DNA of 64,000 nucleotides, from assembly GCA_944989445.1 (NCBI GenBank), contig CALYLW010000178.1:718165-782164 (forward strand), given 5' to 3'. Positions 26,401-36,095 of the stretch are shown here, piece by piece. The notes under the pieces were generated by a model. It saw only the letters and a list, made by a program, of their open reading frames with translations. It was not told the origin of the DNA and made no database searches. The position numbers and the translations under genes are program-made. The stretch comes from Ampullaceana balthica. Lineage: Eukaryota > Mollusca > Gastropoda > Lymnaeidae. How positions within the stretch are numbered: the stretch's first letter is position 1; each line of letters opens with the position of its first letter.

Positions 26401-27117
26401 CAAAATATGACGAAAATGTGATGTAACCGTTTCGTAGACATTTTTGGAACTCCATTTAAGCATCCATTTGCTTAATTGTTCTTGAGAATAGTGCAGATCA
26501 TTTGTTGTTGGACGATTGTAGTTGCGCGATAGGTTCGCAACCTTGTTCTCGCTTTTCAATGTTTTTTTGTTTTATTTCAACAGGTATTTTTTTCCCTTCT
26601 CTTATGTTTGTCTGCTTGTGGTTTTTTTCGAAGATCATTTATCAGTTTATTAAACTTTGCACATAAAAAAATTATAAATACTGTCTTAATACAAAATTTG
26701 TAAAATCGATTGATCACACACGAAAACAATACGCTAACAGACCGAGTGCTTAACACAGAATAATACATCAGGGAGGAACTTCCAGCTCACTAATGTAATT
26801 TAAAGAAAAATTGAGTTTCTCTTTCTGCGTCACTTGTAATTCGAATCTTTACTCGTTAAGGGAGCCACTTTTTCCATAAAAAAATGTTGCTCGTTATGCG
26901 AAAATCTCGTTATGAGAGTTACTCGTTATGAGAGGTTTGCCTTATCTTAACATGAAATGCCTTCGCGACATGTTTGCGAACCCCCCTTAAAAAATTCTGG
27001 GTACGGCCTTGATGATATACATATACAAGTGAACCGTCACCTTAAATTGTAATGTAAAGAGTTGCATTTCTTACATATTTTTTATTTTTATCTCGATCAC
27101 ACAAAAAATATGAATTC

Positions 27118-27161
<44 letters not shown>

Positions 27162-29410
27162 GTTTCATTATTTATTTAATTAAAAAATGTTCAAAAGCTG
27201 CCATTGTAATTTTGAATGAAATCTATTCTTTCCTCATATACATAATACGGGCAATGTGTGTATATGCAGGCATTATATAGAATGCCTGCAGTTTTTAGGA
27301 AAAGTATGAAATATCTTGGTTTTTGTGATTCTGTATGTCTTGCAAGACGTCAGGTGGTAGAGATGACATTGTGAGGCCTACTTTAGTTTTGAAACCAGAC
27401 AGAGCTTCATAAGGCATTCTTTTAATCCTATAATGAAATCCCCTCTTCTTCATAAAATTAGACGAATTGTAATCCTTCACTGCACTTTTTTCATTGTGTT
27501 CACCTAGCATCCAAGCACAAATCATGTTTTCGATGTCTTGATTAGCCCTTGAGGCAGTTCCCTGACTTTGACAAGGGTGTGGTTTACCATGGATGATCTT
27601 CAAATTTGGCCAGTGCTCCTTTAAACCGTATTGCCACAATATTGGCAAGTTCCATGCCCTTGTCATACTGCAGAACTGTCACATTTCCACTAAACATAGA
27701 CAAATTTCTATACTTTGCTGGCTTGCTCTAAGGCAATGTGTAAAAAAAAAGTATCGTACTTTGCCTACAAATTTTAGGCATTTTATATAATTAATAATAC
27801 CTAGACATTAAAGATAATGGATTTCACACACTGCCGGTAACAATTTTATATATATATAATATATATATATATATATAGATATATATATATAATATAAAAA
27901 ATTTGTAAATGTTATATTTACTTAATGGTAAAGTTGCTTGAATTTGAAATTAGACATCTATACCCTTTGTTAAATTTAATTCAATACTTTATTTTTAATC
28001 AATAAAGTGGAATTTATCAAAACTTAAACTATAAGTGATTATATATTAGATATTCCTTTTTTAAAAATAAAATTGGATATTTCTTTAAGATTCAATAAAG
28101 CTAATTTCACATTGGCTTTGCATAGCATATGTGTGTAAGATAAGGAATCTTCTTTTACTAAACCATTCTATCAAATGAGGTTGAATGATATTTTCCAAGA
28201 TGAATTGTATAGACTTCTCAGTATTTAGTGGTGATAAAATAAAACAGCATCTCTAATTTAAAAATATTTCATTTCAAGGAATTTTCTTGTGCAAAAGAAA
28301 ATAAAAATTATGATACTGTAAGCATTTATTAATGAGACACACCTTTGTTGTCAATACTAACATTTTATGCATGTCTGTTTTAATATTTAGCTAAATGGGT
28401 GAATCATCCATAGGAAAAATAATATTATGGGATAACCCATATATTAAAAATATATACATGTATATATATCGTCAGCTCTTAATATAATCTTTTCATGAGT
28501 GTTGAAAATAAATTCCTGACTTGGAAAGATTGATGCTACATAATTGCTAACTCATAACTAATTCAGCGGAGAAACCTATTCCATCATGTGGTGATCCTTC
28601 TGGTGTCGCAAATGAATTTTTTTTTAAATTGTTAACGCAATACATAATTCACCTAGTGGCTCTTGATTACCAAGATTTTCACTGGTTTTGGCTATGAATT
28701 AGGAGTGAAAGAAAAAAAAATCCAAATGATAGGAATATACTGAACATTTAGTTCAGCTTAAAAATCGTTAAACCCTACTGAATTGAGTGCTAAATGTTTT
28801 AATTGTTTACTGATATGTTTTCTTGTGTTCAAAATAATTGAAAACAGATAATGTAATTGTATTCATACTTGTGAAGAGGTGATGATTTTTAAAATTAATT
28901 TTCATTCTTTTCTAACAAGTTACAAAATCAGTTATAATTTAGTGAAATGAAGATCAGATGTTTAGATTTCTTCAAATGGTGTACAAAATTTACAAGTCTT
29001 TTAATTTTTCCTGTTCAAATAAAAAATTACCTGGAATAGTGTTATAATACATTTTTTTTTAAATTCATTATTTTTCGCAACTTGTAAGTTTATAAACTAT
29101 TTTGAAACTAACACTAACAGATTCCCCATGCATTTCCCAACAAATCGATATAAACATCAATAATTTTAGAAATAAATTTCAAAAGTTCTTGACTTTTCAG
29201 TATGATAACTTTTCTGATAACTAAATACAAATTGTGATAAAGATCAAGGAATGTAAAGAGTTACATACCAGAAATTTGCTCTGGCTCTGATTTCACATCT
29301 GCTGGAACTTCATTTGATACTTTTTCTAAATCCTGTTTACCATCAGCATTCACAACATTGTCACCAGCACCACCATTAGATATTGCTTCATTTTCAGCCT
29401 CCATCTTCAT
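8480..29410 (-). CDS. Gene A: AT-hook, acidic DUF4211-domain protein, 13 exons, complete
   Basis: Exons: 29410-29269, 19105-19029, 18583-18519, 16663-16595, 15319-14899, 11312-11172, 11003-10873, 10249-10134, 9925-9828, 9701-9522, 9322-9227, 8991-8905, 8527-8480. All introns are GT/AG, phases close, and the total is 1671 nt (556 aa plus TAA). Start is ATG at 29410; a second in-frame ATG lies two codons on. Residues 74-120 are RG-rich. Residues 118-258 are strongly acidic with three AT-hook cores (GRGRPP, RRGRPP, RRGRP). Residue 259 begins a block with ENYPIWRMEG. From about 350 to 540 a DUF4211-like domain ends in YHGLTHFKF (495-503). Length is close to vertebrate CCDC82; QSER1 and PRR12 are much longer. 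AT-hooks suggest a chromatin protein in the nucleus (inference). No catalytic motif seen. Introns 1 and 5 are full of transposons. Paralogue of gene B. Confidence 0.85.
12225..12701. mobile_element. piggyBac-like MITE with TTAA target sites
   Basis: Bounded by TTAA at 12221-12224 and 12702-12705, with terminal inverted repeats CTCATTAGCTCCTGA and TCAGGAGCTATTGAG. The related Helitron at 30654-31506 shows the undisturbed sequence GGGGCCCCTTAATGT at the same place, which confirms the boundaries. Non-coding. A diverged copy is at 15850-16350, and a headless and tailless piece is inside the Tigger-like element at about 20970-21268. Confidence 0.75.
12821..13942. mobile_element. Tigger/pogo-like non-autonomous element, copy A
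   Basis: The left end CAGTCGAACCCACTTACCTC and right end GACTTAAGCGGTTTCGACTG form imperfect inverted repeats, flanked by TA on both sides, as in Tc1/mariner-pogo elements. About 1.1 kb with no transposase frame. Highly similar to copy B at 20760-25931. An AT microsatellite sits at 13528-13570. In the related Helitron the corresponding site is ATTAAATTACTATAGA without insertion. Confidence 0.75.
15850..16350. mobile_element. Diverged TTAA MITE copy
   Basis: It begins TTAACTCATTCCAGACAGTC and tracks the 12225-12701 MITE throughout (ACTAAATG near the left end, CGTGATTCCGCTAGATTTCAAT, TTTTTCGCAGTGAATG, AGTTACTTCCCCTTT, GTAGTGCCATTGG). The right TTAA is decayed. It lies in gene A intron 4. Confidence 0.6.
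19355..20505 (+). pseudogene. hAT transposase pseudogene (ZMYM1/TTF-type)
   Basis: Broken pieces of one transposase in order: a segment with DQCYDGAASMSGAVSGVQAR (about 19355-19440), then after a frame change HTLNLVIKHSYRLPDVRNMI (about 19468-19530). Next is the frame at 19778-19984 (WDTDSKSRATSLLQSL, LQKEAIDIIQAI), the frame at 20043-20276, and finally the hAT C-terminal dimerisation motif IPVTSFACERSFCALRRL (about 20310-20375). Several stops and frameshifts make it non-functional. The order matches the RNase H-like hAT transposases called zinc finger MYM-type 1-like in animal genomes. Confidence 0.7.
22240..25866 (-). mobile_element. CR1/L2-like non-LTR retrotransposon, near full ORF2
   Basis: Inserted in Tigger-like copy B with a 6-bp duplication GATTAT (22234-22239 and 25867-25872); copy A has GATCAT at the empty site. 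The 3' end carries a (TAA)n-type microsatellite. ORF2 is open up to the very 5' boundary, so the element is probably 5' truncated and lacks ORF1. A shorter relative is at 55964-56245. Confidence 0.8.
22437..25862 (-). CDS. LINE ORF2: APE endonuclease and reverse transcriptase (CR1/L2 type)
   Basis: One uninterrupted frame of up to 1141 codons. The first codon is GTG at the element edge, so a real start is more likely a downstream Met such as residue 108. Basic region 132-150. Apurinic-type endonuclease at about 190-415: FNAQS (196-200), IQETW (224-228), VGDMN (341-345), SSDH (405-408). Reverse transcriptase at about 670-950: LLDLSAAFDTVDH with Asp770, GVPQGSVLGP (827-836), FADD (860-863). The C-terminus has LQKVQNSAARLV and LHWLPIQARIDYKL, typical of CR1/L2/Rex1 elements. 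All key catalytic residues are present and there is no stop, so it may still encode active enzyme or be a very young insertion. The clade call is from motif memory, not a tree. Confidence 0.85.
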   Translation of the reverse strand: MRDTTYSSYLIVNFLSIGLFCYCYFWIRMFFMDPCFGRAAFFISQNVGLFIFWLFFFARLNVFVRLQCQPSLFLRLTFGQAHDNNNSNSRQHTGRRPLHYTRNCLVSMNKKHIRITSELVCILKDLCIGRNLPRKRKSRGGKRKQRRIPVLISKQRPNSDFHVGVDSHQRSYNILNVLPIKTSPNYTERNLCIASFNAQSLGPCDKRTAVCEFIMDRRIDIMFIQETWFQQTGDEGKCADIAPPGYSVRSFPRATRGGGLAAVNRSTLSQELSFVTEFEFAHTSFELVQITLSVPHRIIHFMCIYRVFPSKKNKLTDAKFLEEFQELLDHANTLPGTYMIVGDMNIHYDQPQNPMTANMVEILDSFNIDQMIDKPTHNRGHIIDWVLHRPDDCLVKSAIVTEELSSDHFCVICELRVIAPPPPTKFKDLRNLRAMNRDAFRQDLSVAVSPDLCPTLDKLNSTLLSVLDLHAPVTRHNVKSTRSSPWYSTIREELRRAKKARRIAEKTWLKSRLVVNKQIYSAAKRCVTNIVHQAKTSYFNNKIITSSTSRQLFKVCNNLRGSGNAMVLPSVYPLHQQPDIFCNFFINKIAKIRDELDRTLLPPHDVSPSIAVRSGFDMFQTVTENEVKSVILKSRPTSCPLDPIPTPLLVESLDLLLPTVTNIVNESLKSGTFPSLCKSAIIKPLLKKKGLDQNNLNNYRPVSNISFLSKVIEKLVLKQLFSYLNDHTLLSPNQSAYRPSHSTETTLLKVTNDLLLALDSGKISILVLLDLSAAFDTVDHQILLKTLQSYFGISGSVLAWFQSYLSNRSQVVSVDGCISHKADLLYGVPQGSVLGPVLFVLYTRPLLLLLEKHSVKSQSFADDTQLYIHTDPSNMDSGVQLLQECIGEVKSWMTLSKLKLNDDKTEALLFCNNKSRSTLSLPKSIHVASSDILFTTSTRNLGYIISDNMSINNFINHICRSAYTAIRQISSIRHYLTVSATKTLVCALVLARMDYCNSLLSGVPKQCIERLQKVQNSAARLVLNAKKHDHVTPLLRSLHWLPIQARIDYKLAVLCHNFFSDSSPSYLTELLSVYSPTRKLRSSADTRVLSVPTTRTKTFGERSFSFCAAKQWNSLPLHIRGIQTTKSFKTALKTHLFKIYF
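26081..26942. mobile_element. pogo-like MITE
   Basis: The left end CAGTCAAACATCTCAAAACGAG and the right end CTCGTTATGAGAGGTTTGCC are inverted repeats flanked by TA. Subterminal repeats of CTCGTTATGCGAAA / CTCGTTAAGCGAAA type occur at both ends. Non-coding, about 860 bp, inserted in the hAT element. Confidence 0.65.
27110..27160. repeat. (TA)n microsatellite
   Basis: Run of TA dinucleotides in gene A intron 1; another is at 27848-27895. Confidence 0.8.
27295..27700 (-). pseudogene. Integrase relic, KRBA2-like
   Basis: The frame at 27666-27295 contains WPNLKIIHGKPHPCQSQGTA, RANQDIE and RMPYEALSGFKTKVGLTMSS. These match the C-terminal half of the rve-type integrase in proteins annotated as KRAB-A domain-containing protein 2-like in many invertebrates. 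The upstream part, with a QYDKGMELAN segment equivalent to the catalytic QxDNGxEF region, is in another frame, so a frameshift is present. The usual catalytic Glu in the SQGSVERAN-type motif appears as SQGTASRAN here. It is therefore a dead fragment of an integrase-bearing transposon in gene A intron 1. Confidence 0.7.
27900..29268. other. Gene A intron 1, 5' part: no feature seen
   Basis: AT-rich intronic sequence directly downstream of exon 1 of gene A on the minus strand. No repeat or gene recognised. Confidence 0.4.
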
Positions 29411-29944
29411 TTTAAAGATTTTTTAAAAATTACATTAAATTAAAGATACAAAAATATTTACGATTGAGAACAGTAACACCATTAGTTAACTCACTAAACC
29501 TAGAAACACTAGAGGATAGAAAAACAACAGCAAAGGCCTAAATTATGCTACTTCATTTGTTGATGAATCTCAACCATAGTCATAGATACTTTTATATTAT
29601 CACACCTGGAACAGGATCTCACAAGACAGCATGATTCAAACCGAAACAAGATCTCATTAAATATGGGACCCCATCTGGAATTGCATCTCATGAAGGATTT
29701 GGATGCTACAATTTACAAGGAATCATACCCCACTCGGAAAGGAAAATCAATGAGGTTAGGAATGTGAATGGAAACGTATCACTTTTAGAGTCCATGAACA
29801 AGATTCCTCCAAAACAGGATCTTTGTGACGCAGAATCATACTGAGATATGGGATTCCATAATAATATAATATGATCATAGTAATAGTATAACAAGTTTAT
29901 TGGGGTAAATAGTCAAAAATTCTTTGGACCTTGGAGGAACAAAT

Positions 29945-30652
29945 ATAATAATGTGTTTTATAAGGTAATTCTGCAGTTTCTACACATATATTATTTCACA
30001 GCGAAATTTAATTTTCTCATGAGAACTTACTATTTTAATTTATTAAATGCATTATTATATGTTGTATTTTAGTTTTAGCTATAACAGTGCTTATTTAAAG
30101 TCTTATTAATTTCGCAAGACATTTTTTCGGCTCTATATGATACATAATCTAGTCACAATAAATCTATTTTGTTTATCTAGCACCCTGCTTGCCAGATATT
30201 TTTTACCTGGAATGACCCATGCTAAAATAAATTTACTGACTGAAGCTGTTTTTTTAAAAAGTATTATTCATTTATATTTATGTTCTTTGAAGATAAATAA
30301 ATATTTTAAAGACAATTTCACTTTTTATTTCGTAACTAGATATTTGAGTCTTATTTTGTTTGTTTTAAGTGAGAAAATTTCATTACGCATCTTACTGTGA
30401 CAACCCGGCAAGTAGGGTGCTAGTTAAACAAAATGGATGTATCCAACTCCGATTGTGTAGCTTCAAGGGCCGAATAAAAGCCTTAGAAATTAATATGACT
30501 TACAAATTAGCGCTGTAATAGCTAAAACACAACATATAATAATGCATTTAATAAAGTTAATATTTAATAAACGTAAGTTCTCACAAGAAAAATTAAATTT
30601 TGCTGTGAAATAATATACATTTAGAAACTGCAGGATTACCATTTTATAATTT
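29945..30652. repeat. Large imperfect inverted repeat (foldback)
   Basis: The left arm (about 29945-30100, with CTGCAGTTTCTACACATATATTATTTCACAGCG and TTATTAAATGCATTATTATATGTTGT) is repeated inverted at about 30510-30650. An inner pair, CTAGCACCCTGCTTGCC at 30177-30193 and GGCAAGTAGGGTGCTAG at 30407-30423, is also inverted. The right arm ends where the Helitron at 30654 begins. Probably a foldback-type or hairpin MITE; no coding capacity. Confidence 0.6.
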
Positions 30653-30653
30653 A

Positions 30654-31506
30654 CTAGCCGACCGGTTGTGCGTTGCAACGATCTCAGTAAAAAGGAATAC
30701 ATATAAATGTATATATAAAAAAGAAATTACATAAAGTGTCATCAGCCCCATCAGTTTAACATATGACGTTCGAAAATCTGTTCATTTCAACCAATTTCAT
30801 AACAAATATATTTATCTATATTTCTCAATATCATGTAAAATTGAAAGGGGAATACAATAATATTTAAGGTTTAGTAAAAAAAAACACATTTAGGGCCCCC
30901 AGCCCCTTGGGAATGGACATTAGGAGTTCGGTGATCTATAGTAATTTAATATAGGCTCTTAAGTTTTTATATACCCAAGTTTGGTCAAAATCCAGTTATT
31001 TTCTTATTATCTAACTAACTTTTTTATAGCTAATATCAGGAAAAGAATACATTAAGGGGCCCCTGGGCCCATTCAGTATCGTTAAAAATAGAATGGGAAA
31101 TAATATCTCAAACATATACAAAAAAAATACATTTGGGGCCACCTGCCTTGAATAATTGGATATTAAAAGTTCAGTGCCTTTTGTTATTTTAATATGGGCT
31201 ACCAAGTTTTTGTATACAAAGTTTGGTTAAGATCCACCAATTTACCCAATAGGAATAGGCCTAGCTAACGCTTAAACTAATTTTTATATAGCTCATATAA
31301 GAAAAAAAATCATATTATGGGCCCCCGGAACCACATGAGTGATAAATTTTGCAAAAAAAAGTTGCCAGTGACCATCCCAGGAGAGTACTCAAAAGTCTCC
31401 AAAAGTTTCATGGCTCATGGTGATCGGATGAATGGTTTAGTTTAGGATTTAGTCAGCTATAAATGACATGCTCATGCATATATACTTTGATTTTTATATA
31501 TTTAGA
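30654..31506 (-). mobile_element. Non-autonomous Helitron, uninterrupted copy
   Basis: On the minus strand it starts TCTAAATATATAAAAATCAAAG and ends CGTTGCAACGCACAACCGGT, CGG, CTAG(T). The body has the same triple leader block (GGGGCCC-rich, TATGAGCTATATAAAAATT, GGATCTTAACCAAACTTTG) as the element at 11723-14228 and serves as its empty-site reference. Confidence 0.75.
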
Positions 31507-32435
31507 TAGTATAGTATAGAATAGGCTTTTGCTTTAGGCTTGAGACATATTCATATACTTCTCTTGGTAAATTATTTTTAAATTTAAAAAGTTAGTGAGG
31601 TGGCTTTGTTAACTTGTAAAGATTTTTTTAAGGGCCTTTAACTGATCACTATCACTAACTAGGCCCTACTAACTTAATGTTAGGTAAAAAGCCATCTGCC
31701 TATATATTGTTTCTTTTTTTCGAATTTCACCCCAGGCTACGGCGGATTTGTAGGTTAATATTAAGTAAAGATTGACCGCTATCGGTATACTGTTCACTGT
31801 TACACTGATTATTGTGGTGTGAGTGTCTGAATGTGGCAGACAGCTTGATGAGTTTTGAGTTTGAGGCTTGGATGCCTGGATGGAGTCTGTGTATCTAATA
31901 TTACCAAGTAAGATTTAAGAAGTATAAATATTCATAATTTCTTTCAAATATTATGTCTTGATTCTACTAATATTAATCTGCCTGATGCTCTCCGTATTAG
32001 AAAGCAAAAAGTTTGTAAATAATATTTTAAAGAAAAATACCACGTTTGATTATCCAAAACCAAGAGACGTCCAAAGATAGTTGCAGCGCGATAGCTAGCA
32101 GCCAGGATTTTAATTTCATCTAATTTAAAGTAAAATAAAAAACGATAAAAGTTTCCTGAAAACAAGCAAATATTACAAAAACATTGTGTCGAATATTTGA
32201 ATACTATTAAATTATACATTTGACCATATTATTTTAAAATTTAAAACAGTTTAAAGAAAGGTTTGATGAGTTTGAATTCATATGTAGATTCATGGCTAAC
32301 TGGCAATTAACTGCGTCATTTGCGTGAATGCGGTGTTTTGTTAAGGAATTCGTACATAATATTTACCTGCATACGGATTCACAAATGCTAGTGCTCAAAT
32401 GAAAGTGGAAAAAAATGTAGAAACTATTATTATTA
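31507..32435. other. Intergenic, no gene seen
   Basis: AT-rich spacer upstream of gene A; nothing recognisable. Confidence 0.35.
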
Positions 32436-33716
32436 AGGCTTCGGAAATTAATGGTTAATCAATCGATTTATTGCTTTAAAAAATTAATCGATTAAAATTA
32501 ATTTGATTGATTAAAATTCGATTAAAATGTAAGAAAATATTTATAAATTTTTTATCTTTCCAATTTATTAATAATTAATATTTTGTGTTACCTGCATACT
32601 TTTCTCTCGTATTATTATTATTTATTTAGACGTACATATATAAACAAAAAGGTTTTTCTTCCATATTTCTTGCATAGCAGAACGAAATAGCTGTGTTATG
32701 GCACAAAATTTGGGAGCAACGGAATTACCGCGACTTAAACAATTTTGCAAAATAATGTGAGTCGCGACTTAACGGGATCTATATATGCGTTATAAAATTA
32801 TAAAAATATAATTAATCGAAATTAATTAGGGCTGTTAACGATTAATTTAAATTTAATCGTTAACTTTTGAAAAATTAACGATTAATTAATCGTTAATTTC
32901 GATTAAATACAAAAATTGACATTTATGGTGTCATAAGTAACATTTATTAAACGTACTTGTCAAAAATCGAAATAACACTGGAATGTCTTCTTTATATGAC
33001 ATCTTTTAACCAACAACGAAAACAGACAAGTGTATTGACATTATTCGGTTCAAGTGATGAGCCGGTCTTATCGACAATATAACTAGCCGAGCTAAACAAT
33101 CGTTCACATAGCTTCAGATTGTCTCAGCTGAAGTTTCTGATACTGTAGTGGATTTTTGGTTTGTAGGTGATATGTAAGCGAAGTGTTAGAACCATGGTAG
33201 CAATGTTCCCTTTAAGCAGCGCGGCTGCGCAGATATTTTACTGACGCCACGCAGGAGTTTAGAATCACAGCGCAGCAAAATTTGTAAAATATTGCTAAAA
33301 AATGGACGTTCTGCAACTTTGCACACGAGATTTTTTTTAAAACTTTGCACACTGACCAAAGAAGCTTAGACATATAGGGAACATCATTGCATGTTAAGCA
33401 AACGATTTCTCTCAATGGACATAATAACCTTTATCAACATATTGAACATTCACCTGAGTAAATAGTTAAAAACCAAAGTGTTCGTGTAATCGTCCAGAAA
33501 TTAGTTTTTATTTATATGTCGAAATATTTTACTTTTTGACTTCCAGTACATTTATAAGTGGTGGGTCGATTAATCGTTAAAATTATTTTAATCGTTAAAA
33601 AATTTTAACGATTAATCGAGAAATTAATCGTTAATTTCCGCAGCCCTAAAATTAATCGATTACATTTGTGCCTGATTAATCGAACAATGTTTTTAAATCA
33701 GTACCAGCCCTAATTA
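32436..33716. repeat. Outer ATTAATCG-rich repeat around a hAT relic
   Basis: Blocks rich in AATCGATTAA at 32437-32530 and 33650-33716 flank the hAT relic at 32827-33648. They look like the two halves of an older element of similar composition; TIRs are weak (AAGGCTTCGG and CCAGCCCTAA). Confidence 0.35.
32827..33648 (-). mobile_element. hAT element relic (ZBED-like), internally deleted
   Basis: Ends TAGGGCTGTTAACGATTAAT and ATTAATCGTTAATTTCCGCAGCCCT are inverted repeats with many TTAATCG subterminal motifs. On the minus strand 33105-33001 encodes a hAT C-terminal motif, ERLFSSASYIVDKTGSSLEP followed by NNVNTLVCF, as in ZBED-type hAT transposases. The remaining coding sequence is missing. Confidence 0.65.
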
Positions 33717-34104
33717 TTATATTATTTTTTTAATTTCCTTATTTTGGGGGGTTGGGGCGGGGGGTTGAGGGAGGTTGACAAATTATTACCAGATCGCTTA
33801 CGAAAGCCATGTTGTTTTTTTAAAGTTATTTTTATTTGTGTGTGTGTGTGTTTTTAAAAATATTTTAATTTAATTAAATGCGCAATTTTTAAAAGGAAAA
33901 AATTCCTTTTAAATTTTAAATCAGTGATGGGTGTCAGTGAAGATTCTTAGGCGTAACAATGTAAAATGTATCATTACCATAAAAGAAGTATCACCTGATA
34001 AATTTCAAAGATTTCATTTACAATAATAATTTCACACTGCAAATTGTTCTAGTACGTAGCCATATCATTTTATGGCGTGAGAAAGAACGTATTTGTAGAA
34101 TATG

Positions 34105-35227
34105 TAGGGCCGGATTTGATAAAGCCCTAAGCTATTTGAGATATGGGGCCCTCATGCAATATATAAGTCCGAAGTCCATATATTACATGTCAGTGCCAAT
34201 ATGATTTTCGGATACCTGAAATATAATAAAGAAGTGTATAGACAGTGAAATGATCTTTAACTTAAAATCACTTTTATTCATAACAATTTTAAAGTGCAAA
34301 CTTAGGTAAAAATAGACCCAAAATATTTTGAAAGGCACAATTAATGAAGGCTTATTATCTAATCCTGAGTGAGAGGCGCCTGAGGTGGTTGGGACATGTC
34401 CGCAGGATGAGCTCGGAGCACATTCCAAGAGCCTTGCTTTACGGCGAGCTGGCAACTGGTATGCGGAAGAGAGGACGTGACTCTGGCGCAGATTGATCAT
34501 AAAACGTGGGAGACCATTGCTGAGGAGCGCACCTCCTGGCGGGCAAAAGTACGCGAGGGCATTCAAGTCGCGGAAGCTTCCCTTACAGCCAGGAGCGAGG
34601 AGAAAAGGGCCAGGAGAAAGGGGAAGGGGGTAGAGGAGCAGGAGGAAACGCAATCATCCCATGAGGATGGACGGATGTCATAGATAGATAGATTATCTAA
34701 TCTCTTGAAAAATAATAAAATGATTTAGGAATTATATTTAACTAAAATAGTTTCTTTCTTGCCTTTGATGAGCAAAGTCACTGATGAAATCATCAAATGA
34801 TAAATTACGTAGTTTGTCACTTTCATGCACATGCGAATGAGGGAACATAATTTATCTTGAGGAATTGTTGTTCTAAATTCATTTTCTATCCTCCCCGTCT
34901 GAGAAAATTATCTTTCTCTAGAACAATTTGCCAACATCATAATAAGAAACAATATCAAAATTGCTTCTGAACAAAAATTAACTTCTCCTCTCCCAATAAG
35001 ATTCGGGGAATTACCAGCACATTAAATATACGTAACATACAAATACAGTGCTGGGTTTACCTATTTGCTAAACAAGCTATAGCTTAAGGCCACCGCCTTC
35101 TTGCCCCCCCCCCTCCCCGGAATTTTAAACAATCATATTTGGCACTGACATAAAATATCTGGACTTCAAAAGGGCCCCAATATCTCAAATAGCTAAGGGC
35201 CCCATCTTAAGTCTAAATCCGGCCCTG
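34105..35227. mobile_element. hAT-like MITE with LINE fragment inside
   Basis: The left end TAGGGCCGGATTTGATAAAG and right end TAAATCCGGCCCTG are inverted repeats. The next 40 bp are also inverted: CTATTTGAGATATGGGGCC against GGCCCCAATATCTCAAATAG. The terminal CAGGGCCGGATTT sequence is common to many hAT MITEs. Non-coding apart from the LINE relic at 34345-34682. Confidence 0.65.
34345..34682 (+). pseudogene. LINE ORF2 C-terminal fragment
   Basis: Conceptual translation across at least one frameshift gives ERRLRWLGHVRRM, IPRALLYGELATGMRKRGR and further on TWETIAEERTSWRAKVREG. This is the segment seen near the C-terminus of many animal LINE reverse transcriptases, before the CHSRxGLxSH finger. 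Truncated on both sides. Confidence 0.65.
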
Positions 35228-35570
35228 CTTCACCTTCAATATTATGTCTTGCATACCTTGTATTTGCCAGACATATTGACAACATTTTCTTATATGGCTG
35301 GCCGCATCCTCAACACTTATTAAAATATACAAGTTAAAAAAAAAGTTACATAGGTAGCCCATTATTTGGTGAAACATGCCTCACAAAAAACAGTGAGCTG
35401 CTCAGTGGGACAGGTCTGGCGTGGAGTCTACAGATAAACTGAAGTACTCTGCTATTTTTTTAATCATTCAAGATTGTGTCTCTTAATGTATGGGGCCATA
35501 ATTTGGATAAAATCATCACATATTCTAATAAAAAGATAAGATGTGACACCGTATCCTTTATTCCCGAATT

Positions 35571-35688
<118 letters not shown>

Positions 35689-36095
35689 TTGCTAGACTAG
35701 ACAAGGCTCAAATTTTGCTAAAAGTTCCAGTAATCCAAGGATATTGCCAGTGCAAGGAGAGCAAAATGTTTTCTAATCTCCTCTGAAAGGTACCCCCACC
35801 CCTGTTATTGTAATTTTGACTACCAAAGTTCGTTCAAGAAAATTTTTCAGTACAGCCGTTTATTATTTATGATATCTATCTGTTCTGATAGGTATATTTA
35901 GCAGTCCATTGTTAACCCGAGGTAACCCTACCAAATCCGAGCCCCCCCCCCTCATGCTAACTCGCCCCCATACCTGGCCTCCCCGCGATAAAGATGAGGA
36001 AAATGTACATGGGTTAAAAATTGCTAGCATCATGCAAACCAGTGGTCAGAACGAGCTCAAACTCTTAGATATAATAGAAAATAGGCATAACGCCA

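Larger units (their letters stand above)
19234..27011 (+). mobile_element. hAT element (ZMYM1-like transposase relic) split by later insertions
   Basis: The ends CATGGCCGCACGCAGGGGGGTTCG and GCGAACCCCCCTT...GGGTACGGCCTTG are inverted repeats of the hAT class. Between them lie a Tigger-like element (20760-25931, itself holding a LINE) and a pogo-like MITE (26081-26942). Subtracting these leaves about 1.7 kb, an internally deleted hAT. No matching 8-bp target duplication is recognisable. It occupies much of gene A intron 1, in antisense orientation. Confidence 0.65.
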
